From Posidoniimonas corsicana (GTDB lineage: Bacteria > Planctomycetota > Planctomycetia > Pirellulales > Lacipirellulaceae), in the NCBI RefSeq assembly GCF_007859765.1, contig NZ_SIHJ01000003.1, positions 372,001 to 436,000 of the forward strand: a stretch of DNA of 64,000 nucleotides, read 5' to 3'. Position numbers and translations under genes: made by a program. Shown piece by piece: positions 55,345-64,000 of the stretch. Position 1 is the first letter of the stretch, and every line of letters starts with the position of its first letter. The notes beneath the pieces were generated by a model, which did not search any database, was not told the origin of the DNA, and was given only the letters and a program-made list of their open reading frames with translations.

Positions 55345-55911
55345 CTAGCGGCGATGCACGTCGCACCCGGGCAGCAGCTCTTGCAGCCGTTCGAGCCCCT
55401 CGGCCGGGAAGTCGGTGGGCAGCCACAGCAGCTTCAGGCTGGTCAGTTTGGCGAGCTCCGGGATCGACTCCTCGGACACCGTGGTCGACGCCAGATCGAG
55501 CGTGTGCAGGTCGGGCAGGTTGTGCAGCAGCGCCACGTGACGGTCCGCTTCGCGGCTGAGCGGCGTGGGGGTGGCGACCGGGCCCAGGAAGTGCATGAAG
55601 CCCGGCTGCTGGGGGATGGGGGTCTCCTCCACGAACCTCACGTAGTAGACCCGGTTGAAGTAGTCGTCGCCCACCCACCGGCGGGCCCACCGCCAGGTCT
55701 GCGGCTTGCGGCTTCCGCTGAGCACGCCCCCGAGGTCGTCGTCGACGTAGTGGTGGAAGTCGTAGTAGACCGTGCCGCCCAGCTCCTGCAGCCGCTCGAC
55801 CGCCCGCGCCTGCCGCCGCGCGTCGGCCAGCTGCAGCGCAAACCAACCCGACAGCAGGCTGGCCAGCAGCACCACCAGCAGTAACGCGCGGAGGTTGAAT
55901 CTCAGTCGCAT
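55345..55911 (-). CDS. Membrane-anchored protein with leucine-rich-like segment
   Basis: 188 residues. N-terminus MRLRFNLRALLLVVLLASLLSGW is a signal-anchor of a kind often seen in planctomycetes. The mature part has a Tyr/Phe-rich beta segment (YYDFHHYVDDD) and a Leu-rich segment near the end (LPDLHTLDLASTTVSEESI, LTSLKLLWLPTDF), consistent with a short LRR. No function known. The next upstream gene on this strand has a similar type of N-terminus. Confidence 0.6.
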   Translation of the reverse strand: MRLRFNLRALLLVVLLASLLSGWFALQLADARRQARAVERLQELGGTVYYDFHHYVDDDLGGVLSGSRKPQTWRWARRWVGDDYFNRVYYVRFVEETPIPQQPGFMHFLGPVATPTPLSREADRHVALLHNLPDLHTLDLASTTVSEESIPELAKLTSLKLLWLPTDFPAEGLERLQELLPGCDVHRR

Positions 55912-55962
55912 GGCATCGTCCGCTACAGCGCGAAGCCCGTGGTGCGCCGTCGCCCGCCGAGC

Positions 55963-56430
55963 CTACAGGCTGGGCGTCTCCTCGCCGACCATGTGCAGGT
56001 GGTTGTGGTCGACGGTGATGATGTACCGCCCGTCGGGGCGGTAGGCGCCGCGGCTGAAGTAGATCGAGCACCGGTAGTGCGCGTGGTGCTGCTGCCCGGG
56101 TCCGATCATCGGGTACACCCGCACCGGGTCCACGTAGTCGGCCACCTTTTCGCGCACGATGCGGACGTTCATGGTGGGGGCCTTCGCGCCCCGGGGCAGC
56201 GCCCGCTGCAACGCCCGCATCACCTCGGCGTCGCTGGGCGGGGGCAGGGCGGTCGTCTTGCCGCCGTCGGTGATCGGCCCCAGCACCGGAACGACCGCCG
56301 TCGACGCCCGCGGCGAGGGCCACAGGTAGAGCGCGGCGCCGAACCCGATCGAGAGCACGGTCATCACCGCCAGCAGCGTGCGGGTGCGGAAACGCGGCCA
56401 GCGGAGTCTAAGCCTTGACGTCGTGATCAC
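55963..56430 (-). CDS. Membrane-anchored hypothetical protein
   Basis: 155 residues, GTG start. N-terminal basic stretch and one membrane helix (TLLAVMTVLSIGFGAALYLW). The exported part has VDPVRVYPMIGPGQQHHAHYRCSIYFSRG and ends with ITVDHNHLHM, a His-rich segment. The His content suggests metal contact but there is no clear motif. It is 51 bp ahead of a second membrane-anchored gene on the same strand. Confidence 0.55.
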   Translation of the reverse strand: MITTSRLRLRWPRFRTRTLLAVMTVLSIGFGAALYLWPSPRASTAVVPVLGPITDGGKTTALPPPSDAEVMRALQRALPRGAKAPTMNVRIVREKVADYVDPVRVYPMIGPGQQHHAHYRCSIYFSRGAYRPDGRYIITVDHNHLHMVGEETPSL

Positions 56431-56748
56431 CGGTCGGGCCTCAGGGACGCTTGGTTTGCCTGCCTGCCGTTCGGGGCTTGGCGTTGGCGGGGCCCCTGTG
56501 TGACGCCTTGGTGAACGCTGTGAGGAACACCCCGATCAACGAGCTGCAGTCTACGGATTCCGGCAGCGGAAATCACTAGAGAACGCTCGGATCCCTCGGT
56601 GTGAGTCCCAGGTGAGCAAATCATGTGGCCACATGACGCGCATCCCGGTCTGGCGTTAACCCCGTCACCCCCCTGGAGATGGTTGTGGCCGTGGGAGAAA
56701 CCGGCTACCGTCCGCGGGTTGCGCCTTCTCTAACCTAAGGGGTCTCAC
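56431..56748. other. Intergenic region upstream of the SnoaL-like gene
   Basis: About 318 bases with no credible gene. It contains a perfect 16-bp palindrome at 56621-56636 and the ribosome site of the next gene (AAGGGG). Confidence 0.4.
56621..56636. promoter_or_regulatory. 16-bp perfect palindrome upstream of the SnoaL-like gene
   Basis: TCATGTGGCCACATGA is perfectly symmetric and lies 112 bases before the ATG. Such a site is typical of a dimeric regulator, but no regulator gene is adjacent. Confidence 0.45.
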
Positions 56749-57168
56749 ATGTCTGCGAGCCACAAAGCCACGTCGAAGCAGCTCCTGGAGCTCTGGGGGG
56801 ACAACGCGGTTCATCAGGCCGCCGATTTCTTGTCGGACGGGTACATGAACCACCAGATGCCCGACGCCGGGGGCGGCGCCTCGGCGAAGTCGCTGGCGGA
56901 GTGGAAGACGCTGGTCACCGAATTCCACAACGGCTTCTCGGACGTGCGGATGGAGGTGCTGCAGCAGGTTGAAGAGGGCGACTACGTCTGCTCGCGGTGG
57001 AAGATGACCGCCAATCACACGGGCCCGTTTGCGGGCTACGAGCCGACCGGCAAGACCACCAGCTGGACCGGCGTGCACACCGACCGCTACGAAGGAGATG
57101 CTCTCGTCGAGTCCTGGGTCGACTGGGACAAGTACGGGTGGCTGGAGGGGCTCGGCCTGGTGGGCTGA
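56749..57168 (+). CDS. SnoaL-like ester-cyclase-fold protein
   Basis: 139 residues. NTF2-like fold of SnoaL type: YMNHQMPDAGGG, LVTEFHNGFSDVRMEVLQQVEEGDYVCSRWKMTANHTG, then GKTTSWTGVHTDRYEGDALVESWVDWDK. AAGGGG precedes the ATG by seven bases. Members catalyse small ring closures or act as carriers; no substrate can be told. Stands alone. Confidence 0.85.
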   Translation: MSASHKATSKQLLELWGDNAVHQAADFLSDGYMNHQMPDAGGGASAKSLAEWKTLVTEFHNGFSDVRMEVLQQVEEGDYVCSRWKMTANHTGPFAGYEPTGKTTSWTGVHTDRYEGDALVESWVDWDKYGWLEGLGLVG

Positions 57169-57298
57169 TGTCTGCCCGCGACATGCACGACGACCCGTTG
57201 CCGTGTGCTGAAACAATGCGAGTGCTGTGAGTTACGCGGCCAGCGAGGACATCGCTGGGGTCTTCTCAGTCGGGGGTCGCGCCGACACGCGTAGGTAA

Positions 57299-57646
57299 TC
57301 AGTCTTCAGGCGGGCCAAACTCAACGGCCTCGAACGCGCCGTTATGTTGATTCCTCTCGTACGCAGAGCCGACCGGCGCGCCCAAGAATGGGATAATGTC
57401 CTGATCGTAATTGGCGATTGTATTGACGTCGTAGATGCCGTGATTAGTTGGCTCGTTCATGTACTCGTCGGACTCAAAGCCCGACATGAACCTCCAGCCG
57501 CTGTCATGTTCGCGGTCCGTCGCTTCCCGGTACATGAAGTTGACTCGCTTGCCATCCACCGTGATCAAGTCGGTAGCGATACATCCGCCGAATCCCTCTG
57601 CTAGCGGTGCAATCTGTTTGGCAGTGAGTTTGTAGTGCTTGGCCAC
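57299..57646 (-). CDS. DUF2185 protein (Imm33-type)
   Basis: 115 residues, GTG start. The signature of DUF2185 is clear: CIATDLITVDGKRVNFMYREATDREHDSGWRFMSGFESDEYM, then GIYDVNTIANYDQDIIPFLGAPVGSA. The family occurs as immunity proteins in polymorphic toxin systems and elsewhere. No toxin gene is adjacent, so it may be an orphan or have another role. Its neighbour is a TIM-barrel isomerase gene, unrelated. Confidence 0.85.
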   Translation of the reverse strand: MAKHYKLTAKQIAPLAEGFGGCIATDLITVDGKRVNFMYREATDREHDSGWRFMSGFESDEYMNEPTNHGIYDVNTIANYDQDIIPFLGAPVGSAYERNQHNGAFEAVEFGPPED

Positions 57647-57688
57647 GGGTGTGGGGGCTTAGTTAGTAGGTGGCTTGCGCTGACTACT

Positions 57689-58438
57689 CTACAGCAAGCT
57701 ATCCAGCAGCAACCGGATCTTCCGCATCTCGCCCTCGTGGTCGACGTCCGCCATCGGGGTCATGTTGACCGACAGGGCGCGGTTGTAGCGGGCGGCGTTC
57801 AGCTGGCTGACCAACTTGCCGTAGTCGATCTCGCCCTGGCCGACGCGGACCTGCAGCTCGTTCTTGCTGGTGTCTCGCAGGTGCACGTGCTGCACGTGCT
57901 CGATCAGCTTGTCGTAGCCGCGGTTCTGGTTGGGGCCGAAGATCATGCAGCTCGGGTCGAGCGTCAGCTTCAGGCCCGGCACGTTGTTGCAGAACATCTG
58001 CGCGGTGTCGACGTCCTGGCTCATGCGGTCGACCTGGGTCTTGAGCGCGGCCACGGCGCCCTCCAGCGAGGCGATGGCCGACAGCTTGCGGAGCCGCTCC
58101 ACCTCCTCGTTGAACGGGGCGCCCAGCTCGGCCGACGGCACCACCATGGTCACCACCTTGATCGCCTTGGCCAGCTTGCAGCACGCCGCAAACTGCTCGT
58201 AGTACGCGTCGCCCTCGGCCTCGATGTTGATGGACAGCGCGGCCACCGACATGCGGTGCGTCTCGCGGCACAGGTTTACCGCCCGCTCCAGGTCTGCTAG
58301 CACCTCCGATGGCTTGAGCCAGCCGTCGGTCTCGTGGATCGCCAGCTCGACAACTGTGTACTCCAGGTCGACGAGGCGCGCGAGCGTCTCTTTGGGGCTG
58401 AGTTCCGGGAAACACTCCGTCGAGGCACAAACAAACAC
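57689..58438 (-). CDS. Sugar phosphate isomerase/epimerase-like TIM barrel
   Basis: 249 residues, GTG start with an AAGGAG ribosome site six bases before it. A TIM barrel of xylose-isomerase type: FVCASTECFPELSPKETLARL, VVELAIHETDGWLKP, LKLTLDPSCMIF, HVQHVHLRDTSKNEL and GQGEIDYGKLVSQL carry the metal-binding positions. Substrate unknown. It could act on inositols or keto-sugars like other planctomycete members. Confidence 0.85.
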   Translation of the reverse strand: MFVCASTECFPELSPKETLARLVDLEYTVVELAIHETDGWLKPSEVLADLERAVNLCRETHRMSVAALSINIEAEGDAYYEQFAACCKLAKAIKVVTMVVPSAELGAPFNEEVERLRKLSAIASLEGAVAALKTQVDRMSQDVDTAQMFCNNVPGLKLTLDPSCMIFGPNQNRGYDKLIEHVQHVHLRDTSKNELQVRVGQGEIDYGKLVSQLNAARYNRALSVNMTPMADVDHEGEMRKIRLLLDSLL

Positions 58439-58535
58439 GAAAGGCTCCTTCCAAGGCTGGCGCCAACCGGCGCGTTACAACCCGCCTACTTTAGCGACCT
58501 TACGCGAAAGCCTGCAATGGCGATAGCAGCACTCT

Positions 58536-58635
58536 CTAGCCGGCGAGCTACGCCTCGCCGGATGCCCCGGAGCCGATGCTCCTGACGAGCAAGCTCCACA
58601 CCGGGTTCCCCGCCGAGGCGTAGCTCATCGGCTAG
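58536..58635. repeat. 100-bp inverted repeat with 22-bp arms
   Basis: Arms 58536-58557 and 58614-58635 pair at 20 of 22 positions and start CTAGCCG. It lies between the isomerase start and mutY. REP- or MITE-like; the inner part has a smaller hairpin. Confidence 0.8.
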
Positions 58636-58725
58636 GGACTGTCGCCGACCAGCGGCTTCCATCGGGCGCCCCGCTCTGGCATGCTAGCAGACAGACCCAC
58701 GCCGAACCCGCACCTACTGCGCACG

Positions 58726-59826
<1,101 letters not shown>

Positions 59827-59863
59827 CCTCGGACAGCCTCGCGGCCGTCACAGGAATCCGCGG

Positions 59864-60418
59864 ATGAACGTCGAGCTCAAGCTGACCGACCGGCAGGACG
59901 CCTACGTGGTCCAGAACCTGTGGCCCCTCTACCGGCACGATGTCTCTGAGTTCGACGCGAGCTTCGTGGCCAACCGCCATGGCCTGTTCGACTGCGGCGA
60001 CCGCCTGCCGACGCTCGCCGAACACACCCAGCACGAGACCGCCCGCTGGTGGACCGACCCGGCGGCGCTGTTCCCCTACCTGATACTGGTTGACGGTCGC
60101 CCGGCCGGGTTCAACCTGGTCGCGGCGCGGTCGAGCCTGCCGGCCGGCATCGACGCCGATTTTGTTGTGCACGAGTTCTTCGTGCTGCACGCGCACCGCG
60201 GGCGGAAAGTCGCCGAGAGGGCCGCCGTGCTAGGGTTCGATGCGCACCCGGGCAGTTGGGAAGTGGTGACCTGGCCTACGCACACACGGGCAATCCACTT
60301 CTGGCGGCGGACGGTCAGCGGCTACGCCGCCGGAGAGTACCGCGAGGACGAGGTCGATCACCCGTGGGGCAGGCGGGTTGCCTTCCGGTTTGAAAGCCGC
60401 GGCGGGCAGGATGCCTAG
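59864..60418 (+). CDS. GNAT-family acetyltransferase
   Basis: 184 residues from ATG at 59864, with AGGA nine bases before it. The acetyl-CoA motif is EFFVLHAHRGRKVAERAA, with the Arg-Gly of the RxxGxG/A-type loop. Ends with a strand and helix around VTWPTHTRAIHFWRR. Substrate unknown. It follows mutY by 37 bp on the same strand; possibly one transcript, but no functional link is implied. Confidence 0.85.
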   Translation: MNVELKLTDRQDAYVVQNLWPLYRHDVSEFDASFVANRHGLFDCGDRLPTLAEHTQHETARWWTDPAALFPYLILVDGRPAGFNLVAARSSLPAGIDADFVVHEFFVLHAHRGRKVAERAAVLGFDAHPGSWEVVTWPTHTRAIHFWRRTVSGYAAGEYREDEVDHPWGRRVAFRFESRGGQDA

Positions 60419-60455
60419 GCGTGGCGCGGCGGCGCCCTTGCGAGCGTAGTCATGC

Positions 60456-60533
60456 AGGGTGGGCGGCAGCGAAGCGGATGCCCATCGTTGGCGAATTCAC
60501 GGCCTTAAGCGGCGGTGGGCTGTTAACCCATCC
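60456..60533 (+). repeat. Palindromic repeat copy 1
   Basis: Starts AGGGTGGGCGGCAGCGAAGC and ends AACCCATCC, seven bases before the stop end of the SUKH gene. Same family as copies at 61051 and 61588, most diverged of the three. Confidence 0.75.
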
Positions 60534-60540
60534 AACACAT

Positions 60541-60942
60541 CTAGGCATCAGGAAGGTCGCCAAGATCATCCGCCACCTTTTCGACTGCCCCTGTCTCGTG
60601 GTCCCACCAGTAGACTTCGTGTGTTAGTAGGGACGGATCACTCGACTGCCGCAGAAAGATAAGCTGGTCACCAGTGCCGTTACCACCGATTGCAACGGCG
60701 CTGGGAGGGAAATCGGGCCACTCGTTTGCCGACTCTGTTTCCCGTACGACGTCGTTACATGTGCGTTTGAGGCGTTTTTTGTCGCTGGTATCAAGTATTG
60801 GGTACAGCAGCCATACATCTGGCGGAGCCTCAACTCCCCCGCCATTGGCTTTCACGATTCGAACTACGTACGACGGCGGGAACATAACGCCTAGCTTGCG
60901 TTCTGTTTCTTTCAAGAACCGGATGTCGACTCGAAACGGCAT
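60541..60942 (-). CDS. SMI1/KNR4 (SUKH) family protein
   Basis: 133 residues from ATG at 60942; AGAGGGA lies about ten bases before it. The SUKH fold is visible: VDIRFLKETERKLGVMFPPSYVVRIVKANGG, then DVWLLYPILDT, and WPDFPPSAVAIGGNGTGDQLIFLRQ. SUKH proteins are immunity proteins in toxin systems and also have general roles. No toxin is nearby. The gene lies between repeat copies 1 and 2. Confidence 0.85.
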   Translation of the reverse strand: MPFRVDIRFLKETERKLGVMFPPSYVVRIVKANGGGVEAPPDVWLLYPILDTSDKKRLKRTCNDVVRETESANEWPDFPPSAVAIGGNGTGDQLIFLRQSSDPSLLTHEVYWWDHETGAVEKVADDLGDLPDA

Positions 60943-61050
60943 CGAGGATCGTTCCCTCTCGAAAGTCGTAGAGTGAGCGGCAGCGCAGGTACGCCCACCA
61001 TTTGCAAGTTCGCCAACGCATTCGTCGGAGGGGTGCACTCCAACAGCCAA

Positions 61051-61134
61051 GTAGGGTGGGCGGCAGCGAAGCGTACGCCCACCATTGGCGAGCTGGCCAG
61101 GTTATTCGGCGGTGGGCCTATCGGTCCACCCTAC
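61051..61134 (+). repeat. Palindromic repeat copy 2
   Basis: Terminal inverted repeats GTAGGGTGG / CCACCCTAC are perfect 9-mers. It is nearly the same as copy 3 over about 80 bases and ends 24 bases before the next gene. Confidence 0.85.
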
Positions 61135-61157
61135 ATCCAATAAATGGAGGACTTGCG

Positions 61158-61580
61158 ATGAATCCACCTGCCGTACTAGACCCGGACGCCGTCGGCACGT
61201 ATCCCGCATTGGCCAAGGCTGGCGGCGGGTACGTGTGGGACGAAGTGCTAGAGTACCGGGTGTGGTGCTACCCGGCGAAGGGCGCCGCGGATGAATGTAA
61301 TGGCTCGGACTACTACTACTCGTTTGGAAGCTATGATGAAGCGCACCGGTTTTGTCAGCAAACCGCCGGAGCCGAAGAGGTGCTGGCGCTGGTGCTGCAG
61401 CGTGAGTACCTCGATGAACCAGCTCCCGGGGAGTTCATTCACGTCGCACAGGAGCGAGTGACAGAATGGCCGGTGGAATTCCTCTCTCGGCCGAGAAGGA
61501 CCGCCCAAACTATCCCTGATTTCCTATCGCCGTCTGCTCCGCCGAACCGGTTGGACATACTGCGCGGACTGGTGGAGTGA
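61158..61580 (+). CDS. Conserved-type small cytoplasmic protein
   Basis: 140 residues from ATG at 61158, with GGAGG seven bases before it. Acidic; contains VLEYRVWCYPAKGA, DYYYSFGSYDEAHRFCQQTAGAEEVLALVLQREYLDEP and ends RPRRTAQTIPDFLSPSAPPNRLDI. No signal peptide. No function known; the pattern looks like a conserved family that is sometimes labelled acetyltransferase without proof. It lies between repeat copies 2 and 3. Confidence 0.75.
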   Translation: MNPPAVLDPDAVGTYPALAKAGGGYVWDEVLEYRVWCYPAKGAADECNGSDYYYSFGSYDEAHRFCQQTAGAEEVLALVLQREYLDEPAPGEFIHVAQERVTEWPVEFLSRPRRTAQTIPDFLSPSAPPNRLDILRGLVE

Positions 61581-61587
61581 TAACTCG

Positions 61588-61666
61588 TGGTGGCCGGCAG
61601 CGCAGCGTACGTCCACCATTGGCGAGCTGGCCAGCTCATTCGGCGGTGGCCTATCGGCCCACCCTA
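61588..61666 (+). repeat. Palindromic repeat copy 3
   Basis: Almost the same as copy 2 (shared core GCGTACGNCCACCATTGGCG then GAGCTGGCCAG). It begins seven bases after the stop of the preceding gene and ends CCACCCTAA, 30 bases before the mscS stop. Confidence 0.85.
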
Positions 61667-61695
61667 AAGCCTGAAGGCTGGACCTCAACAGCCGG

Positions 61696-62739
61696 CTACG
61701 CCGCGTTCGGCTGATCGATGTGCACATCCATCTGCGGGAACGGGATCTCGATCCCCTCGCCGTCGAGCCGGACCTTGATCTCGCGCAGCAGCCGCTGCTT
61801 GATGGTCAGGAAGTCGGCCGTGGGCGCCCACACGCGGACCGACCAGTCGACGCTCGAAGCGCCCAGGCCCATCAGCACGACCGCCGGGTCCTTGCCCGGG
61901 TACACGCCCTCGATGCTGGCGGCCACCTGCTCCAGCACGGCCCGGGTCTGGTCGATGTCGGCCGAGTAGCTGACGCCGACGTCGCCGTCGCAGCGGCGGT
62001 AGGAGTGGTAGGTGATGTTCTCGATCACCGCGCCGAAGATCTCGCCGTTGGGGATGATGATCCGCTTGTGGTCGAACGTGTCCATCGCGGTGGTGAAGAT
62101 CGAGATCTCGTCGATCACGCCGGTCTGCCCGGCCACGTTCACCGCGTCGCCCACCTTGAAGGGGCGGAACAGGAGCAGCATCGCGCCCGCCGCGAAGTTG
62201 GACAACGTGCCCTGGAACGCCAGGCCGACCGCCAGGCCCGCGGCGCCGATCAGCGCGGCGAAGCTGGTGGTCTGCACGCCGAAGTAGCTCAGGCACATAA
62301 GGCCGGCCAAGAGCAGCACCAGCCAGCGGACCAGCCGCGAGAGGAACTTGGTGAGCGTGGCGTCGAACTTCAGCCGGCCGAGGGTGCGGTCCACGGCCAT
62401 CGAAGCCCAGCCCGCCAGCGTCCACGCGATGTAGAAGACGATCAGCGCCAGGCCGATGCGCGCGCCCCACTGCACCGCGTAGTACGTGACGATCTCGGTC
62501 CACTCGCCCGCGTCGAGCCGGGTCCACTTGAGGGTCATGAACTCGTTGTACGCCTCCTTCGACACGCCGGGCGGCGGCGCCAGCAGGTTCTCCTTCACCG
62601 CGTCGACGGCGGCCTCCTCGGCGGAGACCGGCGGCCTGTTCGCCGCGGCCTGGGCCGGGGCGGCGGGCGGCTGGGGGGCGGCCGGTTGCGTGGTGGGGGG
62701 CTGAGCGGCGGGCGCTTGGGCAAGCAGCAAAGACAGCAT
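61696..62739 (-). CDS. mscS: MscS-type mechanosensitive channel
   Basis: 347 residues from ATG at 62739; an upstream TTG adds no credible sequence. A Pro/Ala-rich N-terminus leads to three membrane helices: ~90-115, ~135-155 and pore helix LIGAAGLAVGLAFQGTLSNFAAGAMLLLFRPF with the Gly/Ala pattern of TM3. A beta domain follows (VGDAVNVAGQTGVIDEISIF, IPNGEIFGAVIENIT) and ends VHIDQP. It opens on osmotic downshock to release solutes. It is monocistronic with the third palindromic repeat beyond its stop. Confidence 0.9.
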   Translation of the reverse strand: MLSLLLAQAPAAQPPTTQPAAPQPPAAPAQAAANRPPVSAEEAAVDAVKENLLAPPPGVSKEAYNEFMTLKWTRLDAGEWTEIVTYYAVQWGARIGLALIVFYIAWTLAGWASMAVDRTLGRLKFDATLTKFLSRLVRWLVLLLAGLMCLSYFGVQTTSFAALIGAAGLAVGLAFQGTLSNFAAGAMLLLFRPFKVGDAVNVAGQTGVIDEISIFTTAMDTFDHKRIIIPNGEIFGAVIENITYHSYRRCDGDVGVSYSADIDQTRAVLEQVAASIEGVYPGKDPAVVLMGLGASSVDWSVRVWAPTADFLTIKQRLLREIKVRLDGEGIEIPFPQMDVHIDQPNAA

Positions 62740-62903
62740 CCTCGGCTCCGTCCGGGCGGTGCTGGGGGAGGGGCACAAACGGCGCGACTTCTAGCAGACG
62801 CGCGGCGGGCCCGCAATGCGAACGCGGGCGGCTTGGCTGGCGGCCCCCAGGCGGCGGCGCAGCGGCCCGCTAGCAGGAGAACGGCGGCCGGGGCGGCCGG
62901 GGT

Positions 62904-64000
62904 TTACAGCGCGTGGCTGTCGATGGCGCCGCGGGCGGGCGTCGGGTTGCTGTCGAGGTCGGACGCGCCGATCAACGCCGCCTGCACCGAGGCCAGCCGC
63001 TGGGCGGTGCTGACGTTGGCGGCCAGCGTCTGCGTCAGCAGCTGCTTGGCGCGGTCCGCCTGCCGCTGCACCGCGGCCAGGTGGTCGGTGATGGTCTTGA
63101 GGTCGCGCTGCACGCCGGCCAGGTCGTGCTTGAGCTTGCGCTGCTCCTCGTTGCGGAACTCGCCGTGCTTCTTCGCGCCGTCCAGGGCCGCCTGCATCTG
63201 CTTCAGGTTCGACTGCATGGCCAGGCCCTCGCTCCGCAGCTCGCGCTGCCGCTTGGCCTGCTCCTGGAACTCGAACGCGTAGTCGCGCAGCTGGCGGAAG
63301 TAGATCTTCTGCTGGGCGGTGTCCATCGACTCGGGGCCGACCAGTTTGCCGTCGGCGTCGATGCCCATGATGCGGCGGGGGTCGTCGTCCGGCTGGGTGG
63401 GGCCGCCGTGGCGGACGTACTCCTCGACGCTGCCCTCCGGCAGGATCGCCTGCAGCTGCTCGTCGGTCAGGTCGGCGAACATCTCGTAGTTGTCGACCGG
63501 CATGGTCTCGTGGAGGGTCCAGGGGCGGCCCTCCGCGGCGCTGTTGAAGTAGCGGTCGAGGTCGGCGTTGTGCATCTGCAGCACCGGTTCGAGCTGCAGC
63601 TGACGCGGGGCGGCCTGCACCACGCGGAACTCGCCGATGTAGCTGGCGCCCTGCGACGGGTCGCCCCGTTCGAACGCGTAGAGGATGGCGCCCTCGCTCA
63701 CGTTCATCGGCGGCGCGTCCTCCGCCACGCCGACGGTGACCATCAGCGTGTCGTTGTTCGGGGCGCCCAGGGCGCGGACGTCTTCCCACAGGCGGCCGCG
63801 GACGCGGTTGACCATCCGCAGCTGGAACTCCAGGTCGCCCAGGCTGGGCGTCGAATCGGACCCGCGGTCGATCGCCTCGATCTGGCGCTCGACGTTCTCC
63901 AGCTGCTTGAGGCTGTTGGCCTCGGCCCTTTGGTACTTGGCTTTGTTCTCGAGCACGCGGTAGCCGAGGTTCGAGTAGCCGACGGTCGCCAGCACCAGGC
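62904..64000 (-). CDS. Coiled-coil envelope protein, 5' end outside window
   Basis: The frame is open to the right edge; the GTG at 63995 is inside a hydrophobic start, so the true start lies beyond. A membrane segment leads to a coiled coil (KYQRAEANSLKQLENVERQIEAI), a beta-like mid part (DTLMVTVGVAEDAPP, GEFRVVQAAPRQLQLEP) and a second long coiled coil (EFQEQAKRQRELRSEGLAMQSNLKQMQAAL). Probably membrane-bound and facing outward. No family recognised. Confidence 0.65.
   Translation of the reverse strand, partial: LVLATVGYSNLGYRVLENKAKYQRAEANSLKQLENVERQIEAIDRGSDSTPSLGDLEFQLRMVNRVRGRLWEDVRALGAPNNDTLMVTVGVAEDAPPMNVSEGAILYAFERGDPSQGASYIGEFRVVQAAPRQLQLEPVLQMHNADLDRYFNSAAEGRPWTLHETMPVDNYEMFADLTDEQLQAILPEGSVEEYVRHGGPTQPDDDPRRIMGIDADGKLVGPESMDTAQQKIYFRQLRDYAFEFQEQAKRQRELRSEGLAMQSNLKQMQAALDGAKKHGEFRNEEQRKLKHDLAGVQRDLKTITDHLAAVQRQADRAKQLLTQTLAANVSTAQRLASVQAALIGASDLDSNPTPARGAIDSHAL

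Noticed and set aside
60456-61666. Canonical integron attC sites
   Set aside because: The GTTRRRY/RYYYAAC core pairs are not present at the right places; no integrase gene is in the window.

Overview
This window looks like part of the chromosome of a high-GC member of the Planctomycetota, most likely Pirellulales. This is inferred from gene content, not from a search. The marks are two DUF1559 pseudopilins with a GFTLVELLVV N-terminus, two PEP-CTERM-tailed secreted proteins, tandem small NPYxSP membrane proteins, an M56/BlaR1-like receptor joined to a thioredoxin domain, ECF sigma/anti-sigma pairs, and many signal-peptide proteins without clear function. Coding density is high. I saw no tRNA, rRNA, CRISPR array, transposase or phage gene.

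Layout. 1-3.9 kb: 3' part of a secreted subtilisin, a DUF4142 protein, a LuxR-type and an Rrf2-type regulator. 3.9-9.6 kb (minus strand): a sigma/anti-sigma/PDZ set, preceded by folK-panC-lgt. 9.6-10.5 kb: a non-coding stretch with a strong orphan terminator and two long hairpins, a candidate RNA gene. 10.5-16.6 kb: a fused HemD-HemE enzyme, two small minus-strand genes and tex. 16.9-19.9 kb: a pseudopilin, VTC polyphosphate-polymerase and DUF4956 operon plus a conserved small gene. 19.9-27.4 kb (minus): a GH2 beta-galactosidase-like enzyme, then BlaI and a 1348-residue M56 receptor ending in a TlpA-type domain. 27.4-30.9 kb: an unusual short-repeat region and a pectate-lyase-like PEP-CTERM protein. 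31.2-36.7 kb: a TetR, periplasmic adaptor and RND pump locus with matching operator palindromes. 36.8-43.1 kb: small planctomycete proteins, a hemerythrin, a second pseudopilin with a lipoprotein, and an LRR/propeller protein. 43.4-48.5 kb: a DUF5060 glycosidase, an esterase, two NPYxSP proteins and a frameshifted TPR gene. 48.6-55 kb: a DegT aminotransferase, three FliL-like proteins, and a second ECF sigma/anti-sigma pair. 55.3-64 kb: membrane-anchored small proteins, SnoaL-like, DUF2185, TIM-barrel, MutY-like and GNAT genes, a cassette-like run of small genes separated by an ~80-bp palindromic repeat, an MscS channel and a truncated coiled-coil protein.

Themes. Envelope signalling and secreted carbohydrate breakdown dominate (subtilisin, GH2, pectate lyase, DUF5060 glycosidase, esterase). 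House-keeping genes (lgt, panC, folK, hemDE, tex, mutY) are interspersed. The best candidates for undescribed biology are the pseudopilin/VTC/DUF4956 operon, the BlaI plus M56-TlpA receptor, the trio of FliL-like envelope proteins away from flagellar genes, the orphan-terminator RNA locus, and the repeat-bounded small-gene run at 60.4-61.7 kb.
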